Shown here: in pieces, positions 48,422-59,900 of the stretch
Numbering within the stretch: position 1 is the first letter of the stretch
Layout: every line of letters begins with the position of its first letter
NCBI RefSeq assembly: GCF_026212465.1
Contig: NC_080048.1
Coordinates: 26,198,993 to 26,262,992, forward strand
Direction: 5' to 3'
DNA length: 64,000 nt
From: Amaranthus tricolor
Lineage: Eukaryota; Streptophyta; Magnoliopsida; Caryophyllales; Amaranthaceae
The notes under the pieces: generated by a model
Database searches by the model: none
The model's input: the letters and a program-made list of their open reading frames with translations, nothing else
Told to the model about the DNA's origin: nothing
Position numbers and translations under genes: made by a program

Positions 48422-49949
48422 CTAGGAAGCAGGAGCATCTTCATCAATATATTCTGTTTCCACCTCCACGGTGTTCAATTTAGCACCAAGACGAGCCTCC
48501 ATTTGAGTCATCTGGTCAGCTAATGAGGCTAAGGAAACACGAATTTCATCTTGAAATTTGAAGAAGCGATCCTGCAAATCATCAAGCTTAAGGAGAATAG
48601 AGTATAAAGGAGCAGTAGGAATGGTTGTCTGATCAAAGCTTTGTTTTTGAAACGGTTGAACAGGTGGTGGTGATCTTGGTGTTGGTGATGGTGGTGGTGA
48701 GGGGAAATGATGGGATGGTGGAGTGGTTGGCTTTGGTGAGGGAAAATGACTGGGTTCAGCCCTAGAGTCATCATCAAGAGTAACTTCAGGTCCCATCCCC
48801 TTGTCTTTTTCCTTCTTATCAGAAGGAACAACCTCCTCTTCCTTAACTCCAGCTCCTTCTTTCTCCTGTTCCTCCTTTTCAACTTCTTTCTCCTGTACCT
48901 CCTGTTCCTCCTTTTCCTTCCCTTCTTCCTCCTGTTTTTCCTTCTCCTTCTCCTTTTCCTCCTGTTCCTCATCATCAGAATCAATCTCAACCTGTTCCAC
49001 AGCATTTTCAAGGATCCCTTCCTCATTTAATTGAAGGCGCAAATTGCTCAAACATTTTGCACCTATCATGTTACTGGGACCCATTGGAAAATTATAATCA
49101 CCAAGTGGAACATCAAATTTGGAGAAAATCCAAGACAACAAACCACCATAGCCTACCATACATCTTTTGGCTATACAATCATTTAAATGCGAAATCATCA
49201 AGGAAGGAAAATTAATCTTTATATTGTTCACCATACAGTAAATCAAAGTGGCATCTCGAAGACTTACCTCACTACGTTTTGAATTTCGTGGTAAAATAAA
49301 CCTTCGAGCAATGTTGTAGAGTAACTTGTGAAAGGGGGACAAAACATTGTGACTCACTTTACCTCTCTTTTGCCTAACGCCTAAACATCTCCAAACATCC
49401 TTTTCATCTATTCCAGAAAACGCAATTTTAGACCCAACGTAGTAAACATCAAAAACCAGTGGCTGGCACTCCTAGCCACTCTCCTAACGTCAAACTATCA
49501 AATTCAATTTCAATTTCTTTAATTGAACTAGAACAAACTCCATCATGAATAGAAAAATTAGAGATGAACTCACGCATAATTTCTGGGTAAATGGGATTGC
49601 AGCAGTAATCGCCCATGAGTGATTCCCAATGTTGAGTTTGTAGAATTTTGTGAAATTGAGGAAAGTTTGTAGTCTCATACCACTCTTTGTCAAGGCCAAA
49701 GCCAACTGACATTTCTTTAGATAGTTCCTCAGCGTTCAAGTAGTGGGTTACCTTGATTTTCTTGACAGAACGTGTTAGAGGTGTCTTGGATCCTCCTGTT
49801 CTCTTACGGCCTGCATGAGTTTCCGGGGAGATGGGGGTTCCCTCCTGTTCTTTTGATGAAGACTCAGGCTTAGGAGTGTGAGAAGGTGGGTAGATGACTT
49901 GAAGAGGTACAGGTTGCTTCATTTTAGGATTCTGATTCTTGGTCTTCAT
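48422..49949 (-). pseudogene. Env-like third ORF of the SIRE-type element, split by a frameshift
   Basis: The first ATG in a sensible context is at 49949 (MKTKNQNPKMKQ). The first part runs to TGA at 49449-49451 and ends GVPATGF. In the next frame, the sequence continues without a gap through VYYVGSKIAF into a frame that ends at 48422. The switch is at a run of five T on the sense strand; four would keep one frame, giving a product of about 500 residues. The N-terminal part is basic and Ser/Pro-rich. The middle matches the type of conserved domain often labelled putative plant transposon protein. The C-terminal part has a long Glu/Lys tract, a Pro-rich stretch and a terminal coiled coil (residues around LDDLQDRFFKFQDEI). 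Such ORFs are called env-like by position; I see no clear membrane segment. Confidence 0.75.
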
Positions 49950-50117
49950 GGATGTTTTGAGAGAGAAAAGAAAGAGTAATGGAGAGAATGACGGTTTAGG
50001 GTTGAGTGAAAGGGAAAGGGTAATGATTATGAAGTGAAAGATGTAACGTGAGGGAGTGGGTTTATTTATGTGAGACACAGAGACACGAAATGGAGACAGA
50101 TGAATTCGATGATTCAA

Positions 50118-50382
50118 CTCCTACTCCCTAAAAAAATTGCTGGAAAAAAAAAATTTTTATTTTTTTTATTTTTATTATATATTTATAATAAGAAAATGAT
50201 AATATTATGCTACTACCGTTTGATCAAAATAATCATGCAATCATAGGAACATCCAAAGTATATACCTTTAAAAAATGCGTACTTGATCCTTTCGATAATT
50301 GATCTTTCAATCAAGTTTATTGTGGTTGATTGATCATTTTCAATTTTTATTTTGTCTCTAAGAATCATATATGACACTTCCT
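50118..50382 (-). other. Spacer between pol and env-like ORF
   Basis: About 265 bp of very AT-rich sequence with A and T runs. It could contain a promoter or splice site for the third ORF, but no specific signal is convincing. Confidence 0.5.
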
Positions 50383-53300
50383 TTAATGCAGCTTGATCAT
50401 GCCAAGTTCCAATCTCATTTTCTCATGCTGTTCCCTTGGAAGCGGTTTGGTCATGATATCTGCTATTTGCTCATTAGTGTTTACATGCTTAACAATAATA
50501 TTTTTATTTTCAACATTATCCTTAAGAAAATGATGCCTAATATGGATGTGCTTTACTCGTGAGTGATGCACTGGATCTTTGGATATGCATATGGCACTGG
50601 TATTATCGCAATAAATAGGAACACATGCATACTTAATACCAAAGTCTCTTAGCTGCTGCTTTATCCATATCATTTGGGAACAGCAAGCTGCTGCTGCTAC
50701 GTACTCAGCTTCAGCAGTTGATAATGCAACAGTGTTTTGTTTCTTGGAACTCCACGAAACTAAACATGAGCCAAGAAATTGTACCATACCTGACGTGCTT
50801 TTTCTATTAATAAGATCTCCTGCATAATCTGCATCACTAAAGCCTTTCAAATCAAAGACATCACTTTTAGGATAAAATAATGATAAATCATTTGTTCCCT
50901 TTAGATATCTCAAAATACGTTTTACTGCAGTGAGATGTGATTCTTTAGGGTTAGATTGAAATCTCGCACATAAACCAACACTAAATGAAATATCGGGTCT
51001 ACTAGCAGTTAGATATAATAAAGATCCAATCATGCCTCTATACATAGTTTGGTCAATATTTGTTCCATTTGTATCTTCATCTAATCTTACATTAGTAGCC
51101 ATGGGTGTGTGGTTGGTTTTAGCGTTATTCATGCCATATTTCTTAAGAAGTTCTTTTATATATTTTTGTTGATGAATGAAGATACCATTAGCAGTTGGTT
51201 TAATTTGCAAACCAAGAAAGAAATTTAATTCTCCCATCAGGCTCATTTCAAATTCAGTGCTCATAAGGTTAGCAAATTCTTTACATAGCAATTCATTTGT
51301 GGCACCAAAAATAATATCATCAACATATATTTGAACAACTAATATATTGGAACCTTTATTCTTAAAGAATAAGGTTTTATCAATTTTACCTCTAATAAAG
51401 TCATTTTGGATCAAAAACTTTGATAGTCTTTCATACCATTGCCTTGGAGCTTGTTTCAACCCATAAAGAGCTTTATCAAGCTTATAGACATGATCAAGAC
51501 ACGAGGTATTCTCAAAGCCAGGTGGTTGTTCAACAAAAAGTTCTTCATCAAGAAAACCATTCAAGAAAGCACATTTCACATCCATTTGATATAATTTAAA
51601 GTTCATAAATGCAGCAAAAGAAATTAAAATTCTAATAGCTTCTAACCTTGCTACTGGAGCAAATGTCTCAGTATAATCAATACCTTCTTGTTGATTGTAC
51701 CCTTTGACCACGAGCCTTGCTTTGTTTCTTACAATTATTCCATGCTCATCTAGTTTGTTCCGAAATACCCACTTCAAACCAATTACCTTCTTGTGTTTTG
51801 GTTTGGGTTCTAAATGCCATACTTTGTTCCTTTCAAATTCGTTCAATTCATCTTGCATGGCTACAACCCATTCGGAATCCTTTAGAGCTTCTTCGTGATT
51901 TTTGGGTTCGAGTGATGATAGGAACGCAAAATGTGCACAAAACTTTCTCATTTGAGATCGAGTTTGTGTTCCTTTATTCAAATCACTTACAATCAAATCA
52001 AGAGGATGGTATTTTTGATATCTCCAAGGTTTTGGCACAAAATCTCTTGTGGGAACAGTAGCATGTTCTGGTTCATCAGCTTGATTAACATTCTGTTCAG
52101 CTACTGGATTGTTCTGCTCATCTGTGGGAATAGCTGGATTGGGAACAGTCTGCTGTTCCTGATGTTCTGGCAGTTCCTGAACTTGATCAGTACTTTCTGC
52201 CTCTGCTGGAACCGGCTGTTCACCAGCTGTTCCTTGATCTTGCACTTTCAATTCTTCATCATCGTCCTCTAGATTTGCAAGACCAATCTTAAAATTATTT
52301 GTATCCTGTTCACTTGACAAAAAGTTAGTTTCATCGAAAATTATGTGAACGGATTCTTCCACACTCATTGTTCTTTTATTATAGACTCTATATGCCTTAC
52401 TTTGAGATGAATAGCCAAGAAATACTGCTTCATCACTTCTTTCATCAAATTTACCTATATTCCGTTTTCCATTAACATGTACAAAACATTTGCATCCAAA
52501 CACACGAAAATAGGCAATATTTGGTTTAACACCTTTAAACATTTCATAGGGTGTCTTAGAAGTGATTGGTCTTATCAATACTCTATTTAAAATATAACAT
52601 GCAGTATTAACAGCCTCGGCCCAAAAATTTCTAGGTAAACCACTAGCAATCAACATAGTCCTAGCCATTTCTTCTAAAGTTCTATTTTTCCTTTCTACTA
52701 CACCATTTTGTTGTGGTGTTCTAGGGGCGGAAAAATTGTGACTTATTCCATGTTCATTGCAATAACTCATAAAGCTTGAATTTTCAAATTCTTTACCATG
52801 ATCTGATCTTATGTGAACAATTTGATTATTGGTAGATTTTTGTATTTTGTTAGCGAAAGAGACAAACTCATTAAAGGCTTCATCTTTACTAACTAAAAAT
52901 AAAGTCCATGTAAATCTACTATAATCATCAACAATAACAAACACATATCTCTTGCCACTACGGCTTTGTATTCTCATAGGTCCACACAAATCCATGTGTA
53001 ATAATTCAAGCGTTTTTGAGGTGGTCACAACATTCTTTGGTTTAAAAGATGACCTTACTTGTTTTCCTTTGGCACAAGGATCACATATTTCATCCTTAAG
53101 GAATTTTATAGATGGTAGTCCTCTAACTAGGTCTTTAGATCTTAATGTATTAATCAATGAATAACTAGCATGACCTAGACGCTTATGCCAAAGAAGTGGG
53201 TCGTCTTCTATAACACTTAGACACGTTAGACTGTTTCTGGGAACAGTGTCCAGGTCCACCACATAAGTGTTCCCTTTTCTGATTCCCTCAAGAATGATGT

Positions 53301-53612
53301 CTCCTGTGTCGTTCCTAGAAATAATGCACTTTTCAGAAGTAAAGTTTACAGAGTTACCCTTATCACAAAATTGAGAAATGCTGAGTAAGTTGTGTTTCAA
53401 ATTCTCGACTAAAAATACATTATCAATGGCGTGGGAACATGACCTTCCAACCTTTCCTTTGGCGATTATCTCACCCTTCATATTGTCACCGAAGGTTACT
53501 GTTCCCCCATCATAGGCTTCGAGTGAGAGAAATTTAGATTTGTCACCCGTCATATGCTTGGAACACCCACTGTCGAGATACCATGAGCTGTTCCCCCTCA
53601 CTTGGACCTGTA
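50383..53612 (-). CDS. pol: Copia pol polyprotein (protease, integrase, reverse transcriptase, RNase H)
   Basis: Residues are numbered from the GTG at 53601, since there is no ATG at the start. Protease: [13 protein letters not shown] with Asp10-Ser-Gly. Integrase: HKRLGHAS and CDPC zinc site, then Asp204, Asp267 and Glu303 with 35 residues between the last two, and [20 protein letters not shown]. Reverse transcriptase: [40 protein letters not shown] and YVDD at 759-762. RNase [22 protein letters not shown] and HIRHHFLKD. Uninterrupted over about 1072 codons. The frame is -1 relative to gag and opens only about 12 bases before the gag stop, so expression needs a frameshift, reinitiation or splicing; TTATCTTACAG just upstream is acceptor-like. 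All catalytic residues seem present. Confidence 0.96.
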
Positions 53613-53618
53613 AGATAA

Positions 53619-55415
53619 TTAATTGTTAATTATAGGAACCCAGACTTTCTTGGGTTCCTTGTCGATCTTACATGAATCATATTTATCAATTTGAATGTTA
53701 TCGACATAGTTTCTGTTAGAGACAGTATACTGTTCCCTTTTGCTGCACTGTTCCTTCAGATGGCCAGCTTTTCCACAGAAGGTACAGTACCTGTCTCTAG
53801 GAAGATCAACGTAAGCTTTCTTACTTTTATTCTTCTTAAAATATTTTAGGCCTTGTGATTTCTTACTTTTAGCATCTAGAATCCATTTGGGAGTTATTTT
53901 GATTTTCCTTTTTTCTCTTGAATTTAATTCAAGATTGTTATTGTTGTTACGGTTGGATTCCGAATTCATTTTTAAATATTGAAAATCATTGCATAAATCT
54001 TTAGTAGATGCATCTATCAATTCCTCATTTAAGCCTAATAATTTGTATTTCGATAGCTCAATGTTAAGAATAACATTTTCCATCTTAAGTCTCTCCATAT
54101 TTTCCTTTAGGATTATATTTTGGTCCAACAAACCGAAAAATCTGTTTTGGACATCATGTCTAAAGGTGTTTATGTATGAGACATGGTCTTTGCTTACCTT
54201 AAGTTCCTTTTCTAACTTGAGACACTTATCATTGCAATTTTCAAGTTTAACTTGTGCCTCTTTTAACAACTCTTTTAATTCATTTTTACTTGGATTGAAT
54301 GAATGGTCAGAAAATGAATTAGAAATATTTACCTGCTTCTCCTTGCCTTTATGTGTAGCCATGAGACATAGGTTAGCTGTCTCCTCTTCTTCGGGAACAA
54401 TAGTTTCATTCTCACTTTCAGTTTCTCCCCATGCAGCAATCATGGCCTTACGAAAGTCAGTCTTGTTAAGATTCTCTTTGTTCAATGGTCTTCTTGAATC
54501 TCTTGTCTTTCCCTTGCCCTTTTCATTCTTCCATGTTGGGCAATCCTTGATGAAGTGTTCGGTACTTCCACATTTGTGGCATTCAAGATTTTTTGTTCTT
54601 CTTTCTTTGTTGTTTCTTTGATTTGCATACCTGCTGTTCCTGAAGAACTTCTTGAATTTTCGTACCAATAAAGCAGCCTCTTCCTCATCACATTCTGATT
54701 CGTCCTGTTCCCTCGCTGCCAGAGCCAGTCCCTTGTTCCTAGAACTGTCTGCTGTTCCCAAATGCAATTCATGTGTCATTAGGGAACCAGCCAGCTCCTC
54801 TAGATTAAACTTTGTAAAATCTTTGGACTCTTGTATAGCAGTAACCTTGGCCCTCCAGCGCTCATCTTGAGGAAGGCTCCTAAGAATCTTCCTTACTTGT
54901 TCATCAGTGGGAATTATTCTTCCAAGAGAGACAAGCTCGTTTGTTATGTTGGTGAACCTAGTGAACATCTCTTGGATACTTTCTCTTGGCTCCATAACAA
55001 ATCTCTCGTATTTAGACATTAACAAATCAATTTTGGACCGTTTTACTTCACTTGTTCCCTCATGGGTAACAGCAAGCAGGTCCCAAATTTGCTTAGCGAA
55101 TTTGCACCCCATAATTCTATTATGCTCGTTTGGTCCAAGACCACAATGAAGTAATTTTATAGCAAGAGCATTTAATTCCATTTTCTGAAAATCTTCTTTT
55201 TCATATTCGGTTATAGGTTTGGGAACAATTTCATTGTTGGAGTTAGTAGTGGTTACCTCAAAATCTCCGATTTCTATGACTCTCCAAACTTGATAATCTT
55301 CCGCTTTGATGAAGATCTCCATCCTATTCTTCCAGTATGTATAGAATTTTCCATCGAACATTGGCGGTCTTTGAGTTGAATACCCTTCTTCCATTCGCTC
55401 GTTCATAATTGACAT
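53619..55415 (-). CDS. gag: Copia gag, 598 aa, two zinc knuckles
   Basis: ATG at 55415 follows the primer site by about 55 bases; stop TAA at 53619-53621. Residues 15-230 form the UBN2/Retrotran_gag-type capsid region ([34 protein letters not shown]). The first CCHC knuckle is [14 protein letters not shown] at 279-292; residues about 375-455 are a predicted coiled coil with many Glu/Lys/Leu; a second CCHC knuckle is [14 protein letters not shown] at 544-557. Two knuckles flanking a coiled coil make it longer than many copia gag proteins, in keeping with SIRE-type elements. The protein should form the virus-like particle and bind element RNA. Confidence 0.95.
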   Translation of the reverse strand: MSIMNERMEEGYSTQRPPMFDGKFYTYWKNRMEIFIKAEDYQVWRVIEIGDFEVTTTNSNNEIVPKPITEYEKEDFQKMELNALAIKLLHCGLGPNEHNRIMGCKFAKQIWDLLAVTHEGTSEVKRSKIDLLMSKYERFVMEPRESIQEMFTRFTNITNELVSLGRIIPTDEQVRKILRSLPQDERWRAKVTAIQESKDFTKFNLEELAGSLMTHELHLGTADSSRNKGLALAAREQDESECDEEEAALLVRKFKKFFRNSRYANQRNNKERRTKNLECHKCGSTEHFIKDCPTWKNEKGKGKTRDSRRPLNKENLNKTDFRKAMIAAWGETESENETIVPEEEETANLCLMATHKGKEKQVNISNSFSDHSFNPSKNELKELLKEAQVKLENCNDKCLKLEKELKVSKDHVSYINTFRHDVQNRFFGLLDQNIILKENMERLKMENVILNIELSKYKLLGLNEELIDASTKDLCNDFQYLKMNSESNRNNNNNLELNSREKRKIKITPKWILDAKSKKSQGLKYFKKNKSKKAYVDLPRDRYCTFCGKAGHLKEQCSKREQYTVSNRNYVDNIQIDKYDSCKIDKEPKKVWVPIINN

Positions 55416-55469
55416 TTTTCGGGAACACCAGAATCTGCCCTCAGGGTTTCCTGATCTTCTGGGAACAGG

Positions 55470-55481
55470 GCTCTGATACCA
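55470..55481 (-). promoter_or_regulatory. Primer binding site for initiator Met tRNA
   Basis: On the minus strand, two bases after the 5' LTR end, TGGTATCAGAGC matches the 3' end complement of plant initiator methionine tRNA, used to start minus-strand DNA synthesis in copia elements. Confidence 0.93.
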
Positions 55482-55483
55482 AC

Positions 55484-56960
55484 TGTTGATTCAATTAGGA
55501 ACGGGAACAGCAACAAGAGGGGGGGTGAATTGTTGTTGTTGCAAGTTTAAGCGATTGTGCCCTGTTTTTGCGGAATTATTCAAAATAAATATAGCTTAAA
55601 CTAAGAGCAAAATAATAAGAGAGACGCACGATTTTACGTGGAAACCTTGTGGGCCTAAACAAAAGGAAAAACCACGACCACTTGGGATTTCTAACAACTT
55701 CACTATGTTTAAGGCAATTAGTTACAATTACAATAAACACCTTACTTCACTCGAAGCGAAACAACTAGGCCAACTCTTCACTCTCTAATTGCTTTACTCA
55801 AAGCAACAAACTTAGCTTTACAATAAGCTAATCCTCTCTAGCTTCACTAAAAGCTATCTAACTTCCCCCTTAGACTCACCCGAGTCTAATTACATAAACT
55901 CTCAAAATCCCTTACAAAAAGGATAGAAATTCTCTAAAATAAATCAAAGAGTTGCACAAGTAAATATTATGAATTAATTGGCAATTTAAAAGCACAAAAT
56001 ATTACTTGTAGAATTTCAAAATCAAACGCACAAAAATTATTTTTCTCTTAAAGCATGCGTTAATTCTCTATTCAAAAAACCGAGCTAGTTAGCTTATTTA
56101 TAATAAAATAAATTTCTAAAAATAGAAAAATATTCCAACCCATTATCCTTAGTCATGGATCAATGAATGATGCTGAATGAATCACAAAACGGTTAATACT
56201 TCAGCCTTTGAATAAATCAAACAAACGGTTAAGGCAATCAGTAACCGCTATTCCCTGATAACCGCTGTTCCCTGATAACCGCTGTTCCCTAAAGTAGCAG
56301 TTTCTTCAGTAGTAATTCCTGTTCCCCAAATTAATGGCTGGAACTTCATGCTATATTTAGAAAACGGTTTAGTAAAACGGTTATCTTTTGACTAATTCTA
56401 AAAACGGTTATCTTTTGACTAATTCTTAGAAAATGGTTATTTTTACTATTTTTAGGAAAAGATTAATTTTATTATTTTTCAGAAAATCCAAAAATAATTA
56501 AGACCTAACTGCTGTTCCTACTTTTTAGTAGATCCATGTTTATCTCCTAAAAATAAGGAATTAATCTTGAAACCACCACGTAAGGAATTTTAGAAATTCT
56601 TTTTGCCAATTAACTTTAATAAACTAATGCAACCAATTAATTTAAATACATTAACTAAAAAATAAAAGATAGAATTTATTAGCTAACGCAAATTGACTTC
56701 AGTTTGGGAACACTGCGCTGTCTCCAAATTCCAACTTGCTAGAACATCAAACCTGGGAACAGTAGACTTCCTGTCTCCATTTTACATCCCACGTGATATA
56801 CTCTTCTAACATCTCTTGAAACCTTTTGACATGTATATTCCCATGAACTAAGCCATAGGTACTATCAACGATCACAATTAATCGGATATCGACCTGCACA
56901 AAATCTCTAAACACATATTTGCTAAAGTGTAGTCATCATCAAAACTCAAGAGGTCCAACA
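55484..56960 (-). repeat. 5' LTR of the copia element (1477 bp)
   Basis: Right-hand copy on the plus strand, upstream for the element. It is 18 bp longer than its partner: one extra G in the G run near 55520 and an extra 17-bp GATAACCGCTGTTCCCT unit near 56270. Four substitutions distinguish the two. Confidence 0.95.
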
Positions 56961-59900
56961 AATTATTGTGTTGAAGTGGTTAGAATTGAAAATCATAGTG
57001 ACATGCTAGAAATTATGTGCTAAATTACGTTTTTTAGGGTTTTTAATTGTTTTTCGGCACTTTTGCGCATAAAGTAACTCAAACTATTATTGTGTTGAAG
57101 TGGTTAAATTTGAAAATTATAGTTATAAGTTAGAAATTACGTGTTAAGGTTCGATTTTTCGTGGTTTTTAGTGTTGTTGGCACTTTCGTGCTATGTTGCG
57201 ATTTTATGGATTTTTTAGCTTTTTTGACACTTTTGCGCATAAAATAGCCAAAACTTGGTTTGCTTTGCACCAAACATGGCACGTAATACTATTTGTTATA
57301 TATTATTGTGTGAAAGTGGTTAAAATTGAAAATCTAAGTTATATGATAAAAATTACGTGCTAAGTTACTATTTTAAGGGTTTTAAAGTTTTTTTGGCTCT
57401 TTCGCGCATAAATTAGCTAAAACTTGGCTTGTTTTGCACAACACTTGGCACGCAACACTATATGGTACATATTATTGTGTTGAAGTGGTTAAAATTTAAA
57501 ATCGTAGTTATATGATAGAAATTATGTGCTAAGTTGCGATTTTAAGGATTTTAAAGCTTTTTTGACACTTTCACGCATAAAGTAGCTAAAACTTGGTTTG
57601 TTTTGCACGTAACTTGGCACACAACACTATTTGGTTCATATTATTGTGTGGAAGTAGTTAAAATTGAAAATCGTAGTTATATGCTAGAAATTACGTGCTA
57701 AGGTTCAATTTTAAGAGCTTTTAAGTGTTTTTGGCACTTTCGCGAATAAAGTAGCTAAACCTTTGTTTGTTTTGCACGAAACTTGGCACACAACACTATT
57801 ATTTGAATATTATTATGCTGAAGTGGTTTGAATTGAAAATAAGTCATATGCTAGAAATTACGTGGTAAGTTACAATTTTAATGGTTTTTATGCTTTTTTG
57901 GCACTTTCGCGCATAAAGTAACTAAAATGTGGTTTGTTTTGCACAAAACATGGCACACAACATTATTTGGTATATATTATTGTGTTGAAGTGGTTAATAC
58001 TGAATATAATATTTATATGATAGAAATTACGTGCTAAGTTGCGATTTTAAGAATTTTTAAGCTTTTATGGCACTTTCGCGCATAAAATAGCTAAAACGTG
58101 GTTTGTTTTGTACAAAACATGGCATACAACACTATTTGGTATATAGTATTGTATTGAAGTGATTAAAATTGAAAATCATAGTTATATGATACAAATTACA
58201 TGCTAAGTTGCATTTTAATGATTTTTTTAGCTTTAATGGCATTATCGCGCATAAAGTAGCTAAAACTTGGTTTGTCTTGCACGAAACTTGGAACACAACA
58301 CTATTTGGTATACGTTATTGTGTTGAAGAGATTAAAATTTTAAAAAAATAGTTATATGCTACAAATTACGTGCTAAGTTGCGATTTTAAGGGTTTTTAAG
58401 TTTTTTTTGGCACTTTCGCGCACATAGTAGCTAAAACTTGGTTTGTTTTGCACAAAACTAGGCATACAACAATAATTGGTATATATTATTGTGTTGAAGT
58501 GGTTAAAATTTAAAATCATAGTTATATGATAAAATTACGTTCTATGTTGCGATTTTAAGGGCTTTTAAGCTTTTTGGCACTTTCACGCATAAAGTAGCTA
58601 AAACATGGTTTGGTTTGCACAAAACAAGGCACACAACATTATTTGGTATATATTATTATGTTGAACGGGTTAAAATTGAAAATCATAGTTATATGATAGA
58701 AATTACGTGCTAAGTTGGGATTTTAATGATTTTTAAGCTTTTTTGGCTCTTTCGCGCATAAAATAGTTAAAACTTGGTTTGTTTTGCACGAAACTTGCCA
58801 CATAACACTATTTGTTATAAATTATTGTGTCGAAGAAAATAAAATTGAAAATCATAGTTATATGATAGAAATTACGTTATAAGGTACTATTTTAAGGGTT
58901 TTTAAGCTTTTTTGGCACTTTCGCGCATAAAGTAGCTAAAACCTTGTTTGTTTTGCACAAAACTTGCCACACAACACTATTTGGTATATATTATTGTGTT
59001 GAAGTGGTTAAAATTGAAAATTATAGTTATAAGATAGAATTTACGTGCTATGTTGCGATTTTATGGATTTTTAAGCTTTTTTGGTACTTTCACGCATAAA
59101 ATAGCTAAAACTTGGTTTGTTTTGCACGAAACTTTTCATAGAACACTACTTGGTATTTACTATTGTGTCGAAGTGGTTAAAATTGAAAATCATTGTTATA
59201 TGATAGAAATTACGTGCTAAGTTGCGATTTTAAGGATTTTTAACCTTTTTTCACACTTTCGCGCATAAAATACCCAAAACATGGTTTGTTTTGCACCAAA
59301 CATGGCACAAAACACTATTTGGTATATATTATTGTGTTGAAGTGGTTAGAATTGAAAATCATAGTGACATGCTAGAAATTATGTGCTAAATTACGTTTTT
59401 TAGGGTTTTTAATTGTTTTGCGGCACTTTCGCGCATAAAGTAACTCAAACTATTATTGTGTTGAAGTGGTTAAATTTGAAAATTATAGTTATATGTTAGA
59501 AATTACGTGTTAAGGTTCGATTTTACGTGGTTTTTAGTGTTGTCGGCACTTTCGTGCTATGTTGCGATTTTATGGATTTTTAAGCTTTTTTGACACTTTT
59601 TCGCATAAAATAGCCAAAACTTGGTTTGTTTTGCACCAAATATGGCACGTAACACTATTTGTTATATATTATTGTGTCAAAGGGGTTAAAATTGAAAATC
59701 TTAGTTATATGATAAAAATTACATGCTAAGTTACTATTTTAAGGGTTTTAAGGTTTTTTTGGCTCTTTCGCACATAAATTAGCTAAAACTTGGCTTGTTT
59801 TGCACAACACTTGGCACGCAACACTATATGGTACATATTATTGTGTTGAAGTGGTTAAAATTGAAATTCATAGTTATATGATAGAAATTATGTGCTAAGT

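Larger units (their letters stand above)
46224..56960 (-). mobile_element. Full-length SIRE-type Ty1-copia retrotransposon, 10.7 kb
   Basis: Two near-identical LTRs (46224-47682 and 55484-56960) start TGTTG and end CAACA. Between them, on the minus strand, are an initiator-Met tRNA primer site, gag, pol in the order protease, integrase, reverse transcriptase, RNase H (Ty1-copia order), a third env-like ORF and a polypurine tract. Long LTRs, the extra ORF and total size point to the SIRE/Maximus lineage. It sits in a satellite monomer between GGTATATAT and ATTATTGTG. Flanks are TATAT (46219-46223) and AATTA (56961-56965), so a clean 5-bp target duplication is not visible. LTRs differ by four substitutions, one homopolymer base and one 17-bp duplication, so the insertion is recent. 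Confidence 0.97.

Noticed and set aside
48529..49034. Frames on both strands over the Glu/Lys-rich tract (Arg/Lys-rich, Leu/Phe-rich and Ser-rich peptides)
   Set aside because: Shadows of the env-like ORF's repetitive GAG/AAG codons read in other frames.
55465..55483. Possible tRNA gene fragment at the Met tRNA match
   Set aside because: Only about 12 bases complementary to the tRNA 3' end, directly next to the LTR: a primer binding site.
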